A DNA stretch of 64,000 nucleotides from Bradyrhizobium sp. WSM1417 (GCF_000515415.1 NZ_KI911783.1:3958392-4022391); one strand, 5' to 3'. Shown: positions 10,470-19,703, counted from the stretch's first letter. Numbers and translations are program-made. Notes: generated by a model from the sequence alone, not told the origin.

Positions 10470-11549
10470 TCAAACTGCCGCTTTGGTGGCGCCGGGCGGC
10501 TCGCCGGCCCAGGCGCGCGCGATCAGGTCGCGGATAGCGTCGCGTTGCAACGGGCGCGGGTTCCAGTACGCGTTGGTGACGGCGACGTCGGCAGCCTTGT
10601 CGATGCCGCCTTCGGGCATGCCGATGTCGCGCAATGCGACCTTCGCACCGAGCCGCTTCGCGAGCTCGAAAAGCCCCTGCGATGCATCGGCGGCGCCGAT
10701 GGCGCGGGAGATTCGCGCCATCGCGTCGGGCACGGCCGGTGCATTGTAGGCCAGCGCATGCGGCAGCACGATGGTGTGGGTCTCGGCATGCGGCAGGTCA
10801 AAGGTGCCGCCGAGCGTGTGGCAGAGCTTGTGATGCAGCGCCATGCCGACGGTGCCGAGGCAGACGCCGCAGAGCCAGGCGCCATAGAGCGCTTCGGTGC
10901 GAGCCTCGCGATCGTCGCCCTTGGCCGCGATGGCGGGCAGGGCACGTGCCAAAGCGCGAATACCTTCTTCCGCCATCAGCGACGTGACGGGATTGGTGTC
11001 GCACGCGTAGAGCGCTTCGACTGCATGCGCGATCGCGTTGATGCCAGATGTCGCGGCCAGGCTCGCCGGCAGCGTCAAGGTGAGATCGACATCGTAGATC
11101 ACGGTCTCGGGCAGGATGGCGGCGTCGCGGACCGTGGTCTTCAGTCCGTTCTCGGTCTGGCCGACGATCGGCGTCATCTCCGAGCCGGCATAGGTGGTGG
11201 GAATGCACAGTTGGTTGATCCCGGTGCGCAAGGCGAGCGCCTTGCCGAGCCCGGTCGTGGATCCGCCACCGAGGGAAATGACGCAGTCGGCCTCGCACGC
11301 CTTCATCGCCGCGAGCGCCCGCTCCGTGACCTCGACCGGCGTGTGCATGGTCGCGCCCGGAAAGATGCCGGCGTAGAGCGGACCGAGCGCCGCGCCCAAG
11401 CTCTTGCCTTGCGCCTCCTGCTGCGGCGTCGTCAGCACCAGGGCGCGCTTGCCGCCGAGCCGCTCGACCTCGGTCTTGGCCGAAGCCAGCGTTCCGCTGC
11501 CGAACACGACGCGGCAGGGCAGGTTTTCAAAGGTGAACGTACCGATCAT
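10470..11549 (-). CDS. Maleylacetate reductase (iron-containing alcohol dehydrogenase family)
   Basis: The chosen start is the ATG at 11549 (MIGTFTFENLPCRVVFG, 359 residues), which overlaps the Dabb gene stop by 4 bases. The long in-frame upstream extension is arginine-rich shadow sequence. The N-terminal nucleotide-binding domain includes ISLGGGSTTGLGKALALRTG, the cofactor loop, followed by the characteristic CIPTTYAGSEMTPI. The C-terminal helical domain contains HHKLCHTLGGTFDLPHAETH with the histidines that line the active site. The enzyme reduces maleylacetate to 3-oxoadipate with NAD(P)H, the step after hydroxyquinol cleavage by the dioxygenase encoded downstream. Confidence 0.92.
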   Translation of the reverse strand: MIGTFTFENLPCRVVFGSGTLASAKTEVERLGGKRALVLTTPQQEAQGKSLGAALGPLYAGIFPGATMHTPVEVTERALAAMKACEADCVISLGGGSTTGLGKALALRTGINQLCIPTTYAGSEMTPIVGQTENGLKTTVRDAAILPETVIYDVDLTLTLPASLAATSGINAIAHAVEALYACDTNPVTSLMAEEGIRALARALPAIAAKGDDREARTEALYGAWLCGVCLGTVGMALHHKLCHTLGGTFDLPHAETHTIVLPHALAYNAPAVPDAMARISRAIGAADASQGLFELAKRLGAKVALRDIGMPEGGIDKAADVAVTNAYWNPRPLQRDAIRDLIARAWAGEPPGATKAAV

Positions 11550-11869
11550 GTGCCGGTCTCTTTGATGGGATAATCGACCTGGAACCGTCCGATCCGCAAG
11601 TCGCCCAGCGCCTCGCGCACCCGCAAATGTTCCGGGTGGGTGGCGTAGGCCTGGAGCGCAGCATGGTCGGTGAATTCGGAGAACAGAACGACGTCGCAGG
11701 CGTAGTCGACATCGCTGACATCGAGCCCGACTTCGATATGGGTGAGGCCGTCGATCCGGCCGCGCAAGCCCTCGAACAGGGTCTTGACCTTGACCCGGGC
11801 GGCGGAACGCTCCGCGGGCGTCTCCCCGCGCAGCCGCCACATCACGATGTGCCTGATCGGGCCCGACAT
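11546..11869 (-). CDS. Dabb-domain (stress-responsive alpha/beta-barrel) protein
   Basis: With the ATG at 11869 the protein is 107 residues: MSGPIRHIVMWRL, LTHIEVGLDVSDVDYACDV and VLFSEFTDHAALQAYATHPE. This is the standard dimeric ferredoxin-like Dabb pattern, with its conserved N-terminal His and the AYATHPEH motif. It is the promoter-proximal gene of the operon and faces the LysR regulator. Dabb proteins include polyketide cyclases and EthD-like accessory proteins of aromatic pathways. Here it may act on an unstable phenolic intermediate, which is inference only. Confidence 0.85.
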   Translation of the reverse strand: MSGPIRHIVMWRLRGETPAERSAARVKVKTLFEGLRGRIDGLTHIEVGLDVSDVDYACDVVLFSEFTDHAALQAYATHPEHLRVREALGDLRIGRFQVDYPIKETGT

Positions 11870-11977
11870 TTCCCTGTTTCCTCGCCTGCTATCCTGCTTG
11901 TATTTCGGCCATTTTGACTTGCGGGATACGGAAATAAAGGTCAATAATCGCAAGTCTCTTTTCCTGTTTTCGAAAAA
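11870..11977. promoter_or_regulatory. Divergent promoter/operator region between the hydroxyquinol operon and its LysR gene
   Basis: This 108-base gap separates divergent starts at 11869 and 11978. It contains two interlocked inverted repeats, TATTTC (11901-11906) with GAAATA (11931-11936), and GACTTGCG (11916-11923) with CGCAAGTC (11949-11956). LysR-type regulators typically bind such dyads in a shared promoter. No single promoter box is clear enough to assign. Confidence 0.55.
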
Positions 11978-12901
11978 ATGGACCGCCTGCTCCAGTTGGA
12001 AGTGTTCGCCAAGACGGCCGAGCTCGGCAGCCTTTCCAAAGCTGCCGAAGCCCTGCGCATGTCGAATGCTGCCGCGAGCCGGCATCTCAGCGCGCTCGAG
12101 GAGCGCCTTGCGGTCCGGCTGATCGAGCGCAACACCCGTCGGCTGTGGTTGACGGAGGCGGGGCAGGAGCTGCTGGAGCGCTCGAGCCGGGTTTTGAGCG
12201 AGCTGGCGGAAGCCGAGGACATCGTCAGCGATCGCGCGCTGTCGCCGCAGGGCACGCTGCGGGTGACGAGCTCGTTGTCCTTTGCGGTGATCTATCTGGC
12301 GCCGATGCTGCCGGCCTTCCGCGCGCGCTATCCGAAGCTCAACATGCAGATCACCACCGCCAACCGGTATTCCGATTTCATCGAGGCCGGCATCGACGTG
12401 GCGATCAGGACGCGCGAGCAGGAGCCGGATTCGAACATCATCGTCCGCCGCATCGGCCAGATGCGGCGGGTGCTCGCTGCTGCGCCGTCATATCTCGCAA
12501 GCTGCGGCGAGCCGGAACAGCCCGTCGATCTCGCGCGCCACAATATGCTGGTCTACAATCTCGCCAATGATCCCTATTCGCTGCGCCTGCGCAAAGGCAA
12601 TGGCGCGCAGACTGTTCGCGTCACGCCGACACTCGACAGCAATGACGGCCAGGTTATCCGCGGCGCAGCACTGGCGGGGCTCGGCATCCTCATCCAGCCG
12701 CTCTATATCGTGCAAAGCGACATCGCGGCGGGCCGTCTCGTCCCGGTTTTGATGGACTGGGAGCTGCCGCTGCTGACGATGAACATCGCCTACCAGAACC
12801 GTGCCGGACTGCCCGCCAAGATCAGGGTCTTTTCCGACTTTCTGGTCACCCACATCCGCGAGCATTCGCAGCCGGGGATCTGGATCGACGCGGCGAAGTG
12901 A
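11978..12901 (+). CDS. LysR-family transcriptional regulator
   Basis: The 307-residue protein starts with the winged helix-turn-helix ELGSLSKAAEALRMSNAAAS plus RHLSALEERLAVRLIERNTR (residues 14-55). A linker helix and a LysR substrate-binding domain from about residue 90 to 295 follow. It is transcribed away from the hydroxyquinol operon and very probably activates it with a pathway intermediate as co-inducer. It belongs to the CrgA/DmlR-like subgroup by overall look. The ribosome binding site before the ATG is weak. Confidence 0.93.
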   Translation: MDRLLQLEVFAKTAELGSLSKAAEALRMSNAAASRHLSALEERLAVRLIERNTRRLWLTEAGQELLERSSRVLSELAEAEDIVSDRALSPQGTLRVTSSLSFAVIYLAPMLPAFRARYPKLNMQITTANRYSDFIEAGIDVAIRTREQEPDSNIIVRRIGQMRRVLAAAPSYLASCGEPEQPVDLARHNMLVYNLANDPYSLRLRKGNGAQTVRVTPTLDSNDGQVIRGAALAGLGILIQPLYIVQSDIAAGRLVPVLMDWELPLLTMNIAYQNRAGLPAKIRVFSDFLVTHIREHSQPGIWIDAAK

Positions 12902-12944
12902 GCGACATTTTCGAATTCAGGCGGCTTTGCAGAAGGCACATCCA

Positions 12945-13412
12945 TTGAAAGCTAGGACATCCGGCACCGCATGGCGGCATGCCAACATCGGTCGCCTGCT
13001 CAACAACGCAGTGCGGCGCTTCGAAAGTCGTGTGCTCGAGCTGATGAGCGAGAAGGGGCATGGCGAAACCCGGATCGCGCATGTCGGTCTCACACGCAAT
13101 CTCGACGTGGAGGGGACCAGACTGACGGAGCTCGCCCGCCGCGCTTCCATGAGCAAGCAGGCGATGGGCGAGCTAGTCGATCAATGCGCCGAGCTCGGCC
13201 TGGTCGATCGCATCGCCGATCCGACCGATCGGCGCGCACGCATCGTCATGTTCACGCCGGCCGGGCGCAAATGGCTCGATGCGTTCCGCGACGCCGTCGA
13301 TGTTGCCGAGCAGGAGATGCGCGCCGAACTCGGCAAGGCCACGATGGACACGATCCTGAAGGGATTGGCAGTCTACGGCGCGCAATTCGACACGCTCCAC
13401 GAGCCCGATTAG
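12945..13412 (+). CDS. MarR-family transcriptional regulator
   Basis: I place the start at TTG 12945 (155 residues), preceded by AGAAGG. An in-frame ATG farther upstream would overlap most of the LysR C-terminus with unlikely sequence. The winged helix includes LTELARRASMSKQAMGELVD as the recognition region and the wing IADPTDRRARIVMFTPAG, a classic MarR motif. Flanking helices form the dimer interface. It is followed by a 14-base perfect palindrome and the monooxygenase gene, so it probably represses that gene and its own transcript in response to a phenolic ligand. Confidence 0.85.
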   Translation: MKARTSGTAWRHANIGRLLNNAVRRFESRVLELMSEKGHGETRIAHVGLTRNLDVEGTRLTELARRASMSKQAMGELVDQCAELGLVDRIADPTDRRARIVMFTPAGRKWLDAFRDAVDVAEQEMRAELGKATMDTILKGLAVYGAQFDTLHEPD

Positions 13413-13422
13413 TCAGGCTACT

Positions 13423-13436
13423 TGACGATATCGTCA
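13423..13436. promoter_or_regulatory. 14-bp perfect palindrome, likely MarR operator
   Basis: TGACGATATCGTCA is a perfect palindrome in the 46-base gap between the MarR stop and the monooxygenase start, 22 bases upstream of ATG 13459. Its size and position fit a MarR dimer site. Confidence 0.6.
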
Positions 13437-13458
13437 GGCAACCTTACCATGCAGGATA

Positions 13459-15168
13459 ATGCTGGCAGGGAGAAGCGTCTTGGAAACATGTCTGACGGCC
13501 TCGGTGCTCATCGTGGGTGGGGGGCCCTGCGGCCTGATGCTCGCCAACGAGCTCGGCCGGCGCGGCGTGTCCGCGATCCTGGTCGATGAAAAGCCGGGCA
13601 CGGCATTCAATCCGCAAGCCAATGCGACGCAGGCACGCTCGATGGAGCACTATCGGCGGCTGGGTTTTGCCGACGAGATCCGACGCGAAGGTCTGCCTGC
13701 GGATTATCCGACTGACGTTGCGTACTTCACGCGCTACGCCGGCTACGAGCTGGCCCGATTTCAGTTGCCGTCGTCGTCACGCGCGGGCGAACTCGTCAAG
13801 GGCATGTCGGGCTCCTGGAGCGCGGCCGAGCTGCCGCATCGGGTCTCGCAAAAATATGTCGAGGCGGTGCTGCGCCGCCATGCCGAACGGCTTCCCGGAA
13901 TACGGCTCAGCTACGGTCATCGTCTGATCAGCTACGTCGAGAGCGATGACGGCGTCGTCGCCGAGATCGAACGTCTCGATGACAACAGCCGCTTTCAGGT
14001 CCGCGCCGACTTCCTGGTCGGGGCCGACGGGCCACGCTCAATGGTCCGGCAGTCGCTCGGGATCGTCTACGGCGGCGAAACGGGAATGCAGCGCGATTTC
14101 ATGGGCGGCCGCATGCTGGCGGTCTATCTCCGTTCGCCCGGATTCTACGCGAGCATCCCGCACGCCAAGGCCTGGATGTACAATTGCTTCAACGGCGACC
14201 GCCGCGCGTTTATGGCGTCAGTGAACGGTCGCGACGAGTTTGCGTTTCACACGCAGCTTCGGCCCGATGAGGACGAAAGTGCGATCACGATCGATGAAGC
14301 CAAAGCAGCGTTCCAGCGCGCCTGCGGCGCGCCGATCCACTGCGAAGTGCTGTCGTTCCTGACCTGGACCGCCGGTCACGCGCTGGTCGCGAATGGAATG
14401 CAGCGGGGCAGGGTGTTCCTCGGCGGCGACGCGGCGCATCTGTTCACGCCGACCGGCGGGCTTGGCTACAACACCGCGATCGAGGATGCGGTCAATCTCG
14501 GCTGGAAGCTCGCAAGCGTCGTCAAGGGTGCAAGCCCGGCGGGGCTGCTCGACAGCTATGAGGTCGAGCGGCGTCCGGTGGCGCTGCGCAACACCGATTA
14601 TGCGCGTCGCTTTGCCGACTCGCTCGGTCTGTTCGCTCCCGCGCCTGACATCGAGGACCCCACCGAGGCCGGCGACGAGGCGCGGCGGACGGCGGGCGTC
14701 TATCTCGAACAGCACGCCCGCGCCGAATTCAACATTCCCGGCGTGACCTTCGGTGGGCGCTACGACGGCTCGCCGATCATCGTTTCCGACGGCAGTCAGC
14801 CGCCGCCCGATGCCGCGAACGTCTACGTTCCGAGCGCCTGTCCCGGCGGCCGCGCCCCGCATGCGTGGCTGGAAGACGGCGTCTCCCTGTACGACCTGTT
14901 CGGGTTCGAGTGGACGCTGCTCCAATTTGGCGAGGTCATGTCCGCTCAAGCGTCATTCGCCGAGAGCATTCGTGCGATCGGCGCCGATGTAAAACTCGTC
15001 ACGCTGCCGAAATCCCTGCGCGATCTCTACGAGGCGGATCTGGCTTTGATACGCCCCGACCAGATCGTGGCCTGGCGCGGCAGCGCATCACAGGCTGGCA
15101 TGATCGGGCGCGTGCTCCCCCGAGCACTCGGACACAATGCGAGCGACGGCGCACGGCTGGCCAGCTGA
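13459..15168 (+). CDS. FAD-dependent aromatic monooxygenase (PheA/TfdB class A hydroxylase)
   Basis: The protein is 569 residues from ATG 13459. A TTG at 13480 with a better-spaced GGGAGA site would give METCLTASVLIVGGG and may be the true start. Class A flavin-hydroxylase motifs are all present: VLIVGGGPCGLMLANELGRR (FAD GxGxxG), FLVGADGPRSMVRQ (DG motif) and RVFLGGDAAHLFTPTGGLG (GD motif). A C-terminal thioredoxin-like domain follows, as in phenol and resorcinol hydroxylases. It uses NAD(P)H and O2 to hydroxylate a phenol. Given the neighbouring hydroxyquinol operon, a resorcinol- or dihydroxybenzoate-type substrate is plausible. It is under probable MarR control. Confidence 0.88.
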   Translation: MLAGRSVLETCLTASVLIVGGGPCGLMLANELGRRGVSAILVDEKPGTAFNPQANATQARSMEHYRRLGFADEIRREGLPADYPTDVAYFTRYAGYELARFQLPSSSRAGELVKGMSGSWSAAELPHRVSQKYVEAVLRRHAERLPGIRLSYGHRLISYVESDDGVVAEIERLDDNSRFQVRADFLVGADGPRSMVRQSLGIVYGGETGMQRDFMGGRMLAVYLRSPGFYASIPHAKAWMYNCFNGDRRAFMASVNGRDEFAFHTQLRPDEDESAITIDEAKAAFQRACGAPIHCEVLSFLTWTAGHALVANGMQRGRVFLGGDAAHLFTPTGGLGYNTAIEDAVNLGWKLASVVKGASPAGLLDSYEVERRPVALRNTDYARRFADSLGLFAPAPDIEDPTEAGDEARRTAGVYLEQHARAEFNIPGVTFGGRYDGSPIIVSDGSQPPPDAANVYVPSACPGGRAPHAWLEDGVSLYDLFGFEWTLLQFGEVMSAQASFAESIRAIGADVKLVTLPKSLRDLYEADLALIRPDQIVAWRGSASQAGMIGRVLPRALGHNASDGARLAS

Positions 15169-15256
15169 TCGACTCTTGCCGTCGCATCCGACCAGCGGCT
15201 GCGCGGCCAATAACAACAAAACGACAAAAAGACAAATGACACCGGAGGAGGAAACC

Positions 15257-16582
15257 GTGACGATAAGAGCATTGGAGGACTACGACGATCATGTTCCGAC
15301 CGTCGCCGCGGCCGAGCCGACGGCGAGCAGCCGCCGGCGTATCCTGATCGCCGGCACCATCGGCACCGCGATCGAATGGTACGACTTCTTCATCTACGGC
15401 CTGATCGCGCCGCTGGTGTTCGATCAGCTGTTCTTTCCGAAATTCGACCAGCTCACGGCGACCATTGCGGTGTTCGCGACGTTCGCCGTCGGATTTTTGG
15501 CGCGTCCGCTCGGCGGACTGGTGTTCGGTCATTTTGGCGACCGCCTCGGCCGCAAGTCGGTCTTGCTGTGTACGCTGCTCATGATGGGACTTGCGACCAT
15601 GTCGATCGGATTGTTGCCGACCTACGCCAGTGCAGGCGTGGCCGCGACCGTCGCGCTCGTGGCGTTGCGCTTCGTCCAGGGGTTTGCGCTCGGCGGCGAG
15701 TCGACCGCGGCGATCCTTATGGCGATCGAGACGGCGCCCGGGCACCGGCGCGGCTTCTCGGCCGCGGTGATCCAGGCCGCAGGCCCCGTCGGTGTCGTGC
15801 TCGCCTCGTTCGCGGCGCTCACGATCTCGCGGCTGCCGGAAGCGGACCTGCTGTCATGGGGCTGGCGCGTACCGTTCCTGATCAGTGCGGTGCTGGTCGC
15901 GCTCGGCGTCTACATGCGCCTGCGCATCGAGGAGAGCGCGACATTCCGCGAAGCGAAGGTGACTGAAGTGGCGCCTGTGGTCGAGGCAGTGCGGGAGCAC
16001 TGGCGGCCGATCCTCATCGTGTTCTTCGCCGAGATGGCGCAGACTTCCTATTTCTATCTGACCGCCATCTTCACCATCTCCTTCGCGACCCGTCAGCTCG
16101 GCGTCCAGAAGGACGTCATCACGCAGGCCGTGCTGTTTGCCAATCTCGTCGGGCTCGTTGCGATGCCCCTCATCGGCGCCTGGTCCGACCGCATCGGACG
16201 AAAGCGTCTGTTCCTGGCCGGCGTGGTGCTCGCAGCCATCTCGATGTTTGCATTCTACGGTGTGGTCGCGAGCCGTGACACGATGCTGGTGACGTGCGCG
16301 GTGATCCTCGCCGCGGGGGTGATCCATCCGCTGATGTTCGGCAGCGAAGGGAGCTATTTCCCGGAGCTGTTTCCGACCCGCATTCGCTTCACCGGCGTGT
16401 CGATTGGAAAGCAGCTCGGGACGGTGCTCGGCGGCGGCATTGCGCCGCTGGTCGCCACCAGCCTTTTTGCGCAGACGGGCTCCACCTACGCGATCACGGG
16501 ATACTACGTCGCGCTCGCGCTCGCGGCGATGATCGCGCTCTGCTTCGCGCGTGAAACCGGCAAGTCGCGGCTGCTCGGCTGA
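15257..16582 (+). CDS. MHS-type MFS transporter (metabolite:H+ symporter)
   Basis: I choose GTG 15257 because GGAGGAGG lies 5 bases upstream, giving 441 residues. An ATG at 15236 is possible but has no site. The protein has 12 predicted membrane spans and the MHS signatures GTIGTAIEWYDFFIYGL at the start and FGDRLGRKSVLL in loop 2-3. ALRFVQGFALGGESTAAIL follows in span 4. Relatives import dicarboxylates, shikimate, or aromatic acids with protons. Its place between the monooxygenase and the aldehyde dehydrogenase suggests uptake of the aromatic substrate of the same pathway. Confidence 0.9.
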   Translation: MTIRALEDYDDHVPTVAAAEPTASSRRRILIAGTIGTAIEWYDFFIYGLIAPLVFDQLFFPKFDQLTATIAVFATFAVGFLARPLGGLVFGHFGDRLGRKSVLLCTLLMMGLATMSIGLLPTYASAGVAATVALVALRFVQGFALGGESTAAILMAIETAPGHRRGFSAAVIQAAGPVGVVLASFAALTISRLPEADLLSWGWRVPFLISAVLVALGVYMRLRIEESATFREAKVTEVAPVVEAVREHWRPILIVFFAEMAQTSYFYLTAIFTISFATRQLGVQKDVITQAVLFANLVGLVAMPLIGAWSDRIGRKRLFLAGVVLAAISMFAFYGVVASRDTMLVTCAVILAAGVIHPLMFGSEGSYFPELFPTRIRFTGVSIGKQLGTVLGGGIAPLVATSLFAQTGSTYAITGYYVALALAAMIALCFARETGKSRLLG

Positions 16583-16610
16583 GCTTGGCCACAACACCAG
16601 GGAGGTTTTC

Positions 16611-18059
16611 ATGGACGTCAGTCTTCTCGTCAACGGACAGGATCAGGCCGCTTCCAGCGGCAAGGTGTTCGAGCGGCGCAATCCGCTGTCGCAGGAGGTC
16701 GCAAGCCGCGCGGCCGCCGCCACCGCTTCCGATGCCGACGCCGCAGTGGCGGCGGCTTTCGCCGCATTGCCAGGATGGTCGGCACTTGGCCCGAATGCGA
16801 GGCGAGCCCTGTTGCTGAAGGCCGCAGATGCGCTTGAGGCGAAGCGCGACGCCTTCGTCCGGATCATGATGGCCGAGATCGGCACGACGGAGATCTGGTC
16901 CGCCTTCAACGTCAAGCTCGCGACCGGCATGCTGCGCGAAGCGGCGTCGCTCACCACGCAAATCGCGGGCGAGGTGATCCCGTCGGACAAGCCGGGATGT
17001 CTCGCCATGTCCGTTCGCCAGCCGGCCGGCGTTTGCCTCGGCATCGCGCCGTGGAATGCGCCGATCATTCTCGGCGTTCGCGCCGTGGCGACGGCGCTTG
17101 CCTGCGGCAATACGGTCGTGCTCAAGGCCTCCGAGATCTGCCCGGGAACGCACCGGCTGATCGGCGGGGTCTTCAAGGACGCAGGCTTTCCGCCCGGCGT
17201 CGTGAATGTCCTGACCAACGCACCGGCCGACGCGCCCGCTCTGGTCGAGCGCCTGATCGCCAATCCTGCCGTGCGGCGGATCAATTTCACCGGCTCGACC
17301 CGCGTCGGCCGCGTCATCGCCGAACTCGCCGGCCGCCACCTCAAGCCGGTGCTGCTCGAGCTTGGCGGCAAGGCGCCTCTGATCGTGCTCGATGATGCCG
17401 ACCTCGATGCCGCCGTCGCGGCGGTCGCGTTCGGCGCCTTCATCAATCAGGGCCAGGTTTGCATGTCGACCGAGCGGGTGATCGTCGACGAGGCGGTGGC
17501 GGCCGCCTTTGTCGAGAAGCTTGCGAAGAAAACGGCTGCGCTTCCGGCCGGCGACCCGCGCCACGGTCCGGTCGTGGTCGGCTCGATGATCGACGAGGCG
17601 CCGGCCAAGCATGTCGTTGCACTGATCGACGACGCGATCGCCAGAGGCGCCGTCAAGCTCGCGGGCGGCGACCGGGTTGGCACGGTCGTTCCGGCCACCG
17701 TGCTCGACCGCGTGGTGCCCGGCATGCGCATCTACACCGAGGAGAGCTTTGGTCCCGTCGTCTCGGTGGTCCGCGCGCGTGGCGTGGATGATGCCGTGCG
17801 GCTCGCCAACGACACCGAGTACGGCCTCTCGGCCGCCGTGTTCGGCCGCGATCTCGCGCGTGCGCTGACGGTGGCGCAGCGGATCGAAAGCGGCATCTGC
17901 CACGTCAACGGCCCGACCGTGCATGACGAGGCGCAGATGCCGTTCGGCGGCGTGAAGGGATCGGGCTACGGCCGCTTCGGCGGCCAGGCCGGCATCGCCG
18001 AGTTCACCGATCTGCGCTGGATCACCATCGAGACCCAGCCGCAGCACTATCCCTTCTAA
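16611..18059 (+). CDS. NAD(P)-dependent aldehyde dehydrogenase (benzaldehyde/vanillin dehydrogenase-like)
   Basis: The ATG at 16611 follows GGAGG, giving 482 residues, a normal ALDH length. Landmarks are GIAPWNAPIILGVRAVATAL (cofactor site Asn), NFTGSTRVGRVIAELA, the general-base glutamate in LLELGGKAPLIVLDDAD, and the catalytic Cys at about residue 284 in NQGQVCMSTERV. Downstream motifs EESFGPVVSV and MPFGGVKGSGYGRFGG are intact. It oxidises an aldehyde to the carboxylic acid. The following benzoylformate-decarboxylase-like gene would supply an aromatic aldehyde, as in the mandelate pathway. Confidence 0.93.
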   Translation: MDVSLLVNGQDQAASSGKVFERRNPLSQEVASRAAAATASDADAAVAAAFAALPGWSALGPNARRALLLKAADALEAKRDAFVRIMMAEIGTTEIWSAFNVKLATGMLREAASLTTQIAGEVIPSDKPGCLAMSVRQPAGVCLGIAPWNAPIILGVRAVATALACGNTVVLKASEICPGTHRLIGGVFKDAGFPPGVVNVLTNAPADAPALVERLIANPAVRRINFTGSTRVGRVIAELAGRHLKPVLLELGGKAPLIVLDDADLDAAVAAVAFGAFINQGQVCMSTERVIVDEAVAAAFVEKLAKKTAALPAGDPRHGPVVVGSMIDEAPAKHVVALIDDAIARGAVKLAGGDRVGTVVPATVLDRVVPGMRIYTEESFGPVVSVVRARGVDDAVRLANDTEYGLSAAVFGRDLARALTVAQRIESGICHVNGPTVHDEAQMPFGGVKGSGYGRFGGQAGIAEFTDLRWITIETQPQHYPF

Positions 18060-18095
18060 CCGCGCCGCAAGCGAAGCCCACCAGGACGTCCATTC

Positions 18096-19703
18096 ATGAA
18101 TTCGAAAGTTCTCACGGTTCGGGAAGCGACCCTCGGTGTGCTTCGCTCCTTTGGCGTCGATCGCGTTTTCGGCAATCCCGGCTCGACCGAGCTTGCCTTC
18201 CTGGGCGACTGGCCCGACGACATCGACTACGTGCTCGGTCTGCAGGAAGCCTGTGTCGTCGGCATGGCCGACGGCTATGCGCAGGCGACGGGGCGTCCGG
18301 CTTTCGTCAATTTGCACTCGGCGGCCGGGCTCGGTCATGCCCTCGGAAATCTCTTCACCGCGTTCCGCAACAAGACGCCGATGATCGTGACAGCCGGGCA
18401 GCAGGCGCGCAGCCTGTTGCGGATGCGACCCTATCTCCTCGCCGAGGACGCCGCACAGTTTCCAAAGCCCTATGTGAAATGGAGCGCGGAGCCGGCGCGC
18501 GCCGAAGATGTTCCAGCGGCGATTGCGCAGGCCTTCCTCACTGCCATGCAGCATCCGCGCGGTCCGACATTCGTGTCAGTGCCGTCGGATGATTGGGCGC
18601 GGCCCGCAGTCGCTCCGCCGGTCCGCCACATCGCGACGGAGTTTGCGCCGGATCCGGCGGCGATCGTCCGGCTCGGCGCGGCGATCCGAGCCGCCAAGAA
18701 ACCTATCTTCGTTATCGGACCCGAAATCGATCGCAGCGGCTGCGTCGAGGCGATGGTCGCTGTGGCCGAGCAGGCGAGCGCGGCCGTTTGGGCAAGTCCG
18801 ATGTCGAGCCGTTCGAGCTTTCCGGAACTGCATCCGCTGTTCGCCGGCTTCCTTCCGGCAGCGCCGGGAGGTCTCGCCCGCGCCCTGCGCGGCGCCGATC
18901 TGATCGTCGTGGTCGGCGCGCCGGTATTTACTTTCCATGTCGAAGGACAATGCGAATTGCTCGACGACGGAACGCCGGTCTGGCAGATCACCGATGATCC
19001 GACGGAAGCCGCATCCGCTTCTGTCGGTGACACCATCATCAGCACGCTCCCGAAGGCGCTGGCTGGGCTCCTGTCGGCGATGCCTGACATTGCGGAGCGC
19101 GAAGTGCCGGCCGCGCGGATGCGGCCTGCGGCTCCTGCCGCGCAAAATCCGATTCCGCCGGGCTATGCGCTCGCCCGGCTCTCCGCGTTGATGCCGGGCG
19201 ATGCGATCGTGGTCGAGGAGGCGCCGTCGCATCGCCCCGCCATTCAGCAATTCCTGCCTCGGCCGGGCGCGGACAGCTTCTACACGATGGCGAGCGGCGG
19301 ACTTGGCTACAGCCTGCCGGCCTCCGTCGGCGTGGCGTTGGCGCGGCCGGGTCGCCGCATCGTCGCCCTGATCGGTGACGGATCGGCGATGTATTGCATT
19401 CAGGCGATCTGGACCGCGGTGCAACGCCGCTTGCCGATCACCTTCGTGATCATGAACAATTCAGGCTATGGCGCGATGCGCGCCTTCAGCCAGCTGATGC
19501 AGGCGCATCGCCCGCCCGGGATCGACCTGCCCGGGCTCGACTTCGTGGCGCTCGCAAGGGGGATGGGTTGTCCGGGGCGGCGCGTGACCGATGCCGGCGA
19601 TGTCGACGCCATCCTGACCGAAGCGTTGGCATCGAGCGGTCCCGCGCTGGTCGATATCGCCGTCGACGACGCCACGACCGACCTGTTCAGCCATCCGCGC
19701 TAG
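18096..19703 (+). CDS. ThDP-dependent 2-oxoacid decarboxylase, benzoylformate decarboxylase-like
   Basis: The 535-residue enzyme has the three-domain ThDP architecture: an N-terminal pyrimidine-binding domain with the catalytic Glu in FGNPGSTELAFLGDW, a central domain, and a C-terminal pyrophosphate domain with GDGSAMYCIQAIWTAVQRR and VIMNNSGYG. GLQEACVVGMADGYAQATG near residue 50 is typical of benzoylformate decarboxylase, which turns arylglyoxylates into aromatic aldehydes. It follows the aldehyde dehydrogenase by 36 bases. Its TAG stop shares the CTAG at 19700-19703 with the convergent gene. Other 2-oxoacid decarboxylases remain possible. Confidence 0.87.
   Translation: MNSKVLTVREATLGVLRSFGVDRVFGNPGSTELAFLGDWPDDIDYVLGLQEACVVGMADGYAQATGRPAFVNLHSAAGLGHALGNLFTAFRNKTPMIVTAGQQARSLLRMRPYLLAEDAAQFPKPYVKWSAEPARAEDVPAAIAQAFLTAMQHPRGPTFVSVPSDDWARPAVAPPVRHIATEFAPDPAAIVRLGAAIRAAKKPIFVIGPEIDRSGCVEAMVAVAEQASAAVWASPMSSRSSFPELHPLFAGFLPAAPGGLARALRGADLIVVVGAPVFTFHVEGQCELLDDGTPVWQITDDPTEAASASVGDTIISTLPKALAGLLSAMPDIAEREVPAARMRPAAPAAQNPIPPGYALARLSALMPGDAIVVEEAPSHRPAIQQFLPRPGADSFYTMASGGLGYSLPASVGVALARPGRRIVALIGDGSAMYCIQAIWTAVQRRLPITFVIMNNSGYGAMRAFSQLMQAHRPPGIDLPGLDFVALARGMGCPGRRVTDAGDVDAILTEALASSGPALVDIAVDDATTDLFSHPR

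Noticed and set aside
16494..18554. A 686-codon open frame on the minus strand
   Set aside because: It is antisense to the MFS, aldehyde dehydrogenase and decarboxylase genes, has Arg/His-rich low-complexity sequence and no recognisable domain, and is explained by high GC3.
19700..19703. Shared CTAG used as stop by two convergent genes
   Set aside because: Interesting compactness, since TAG is read on both strands, but convergent 4-base overlaps like this arise by chance and need no special function.
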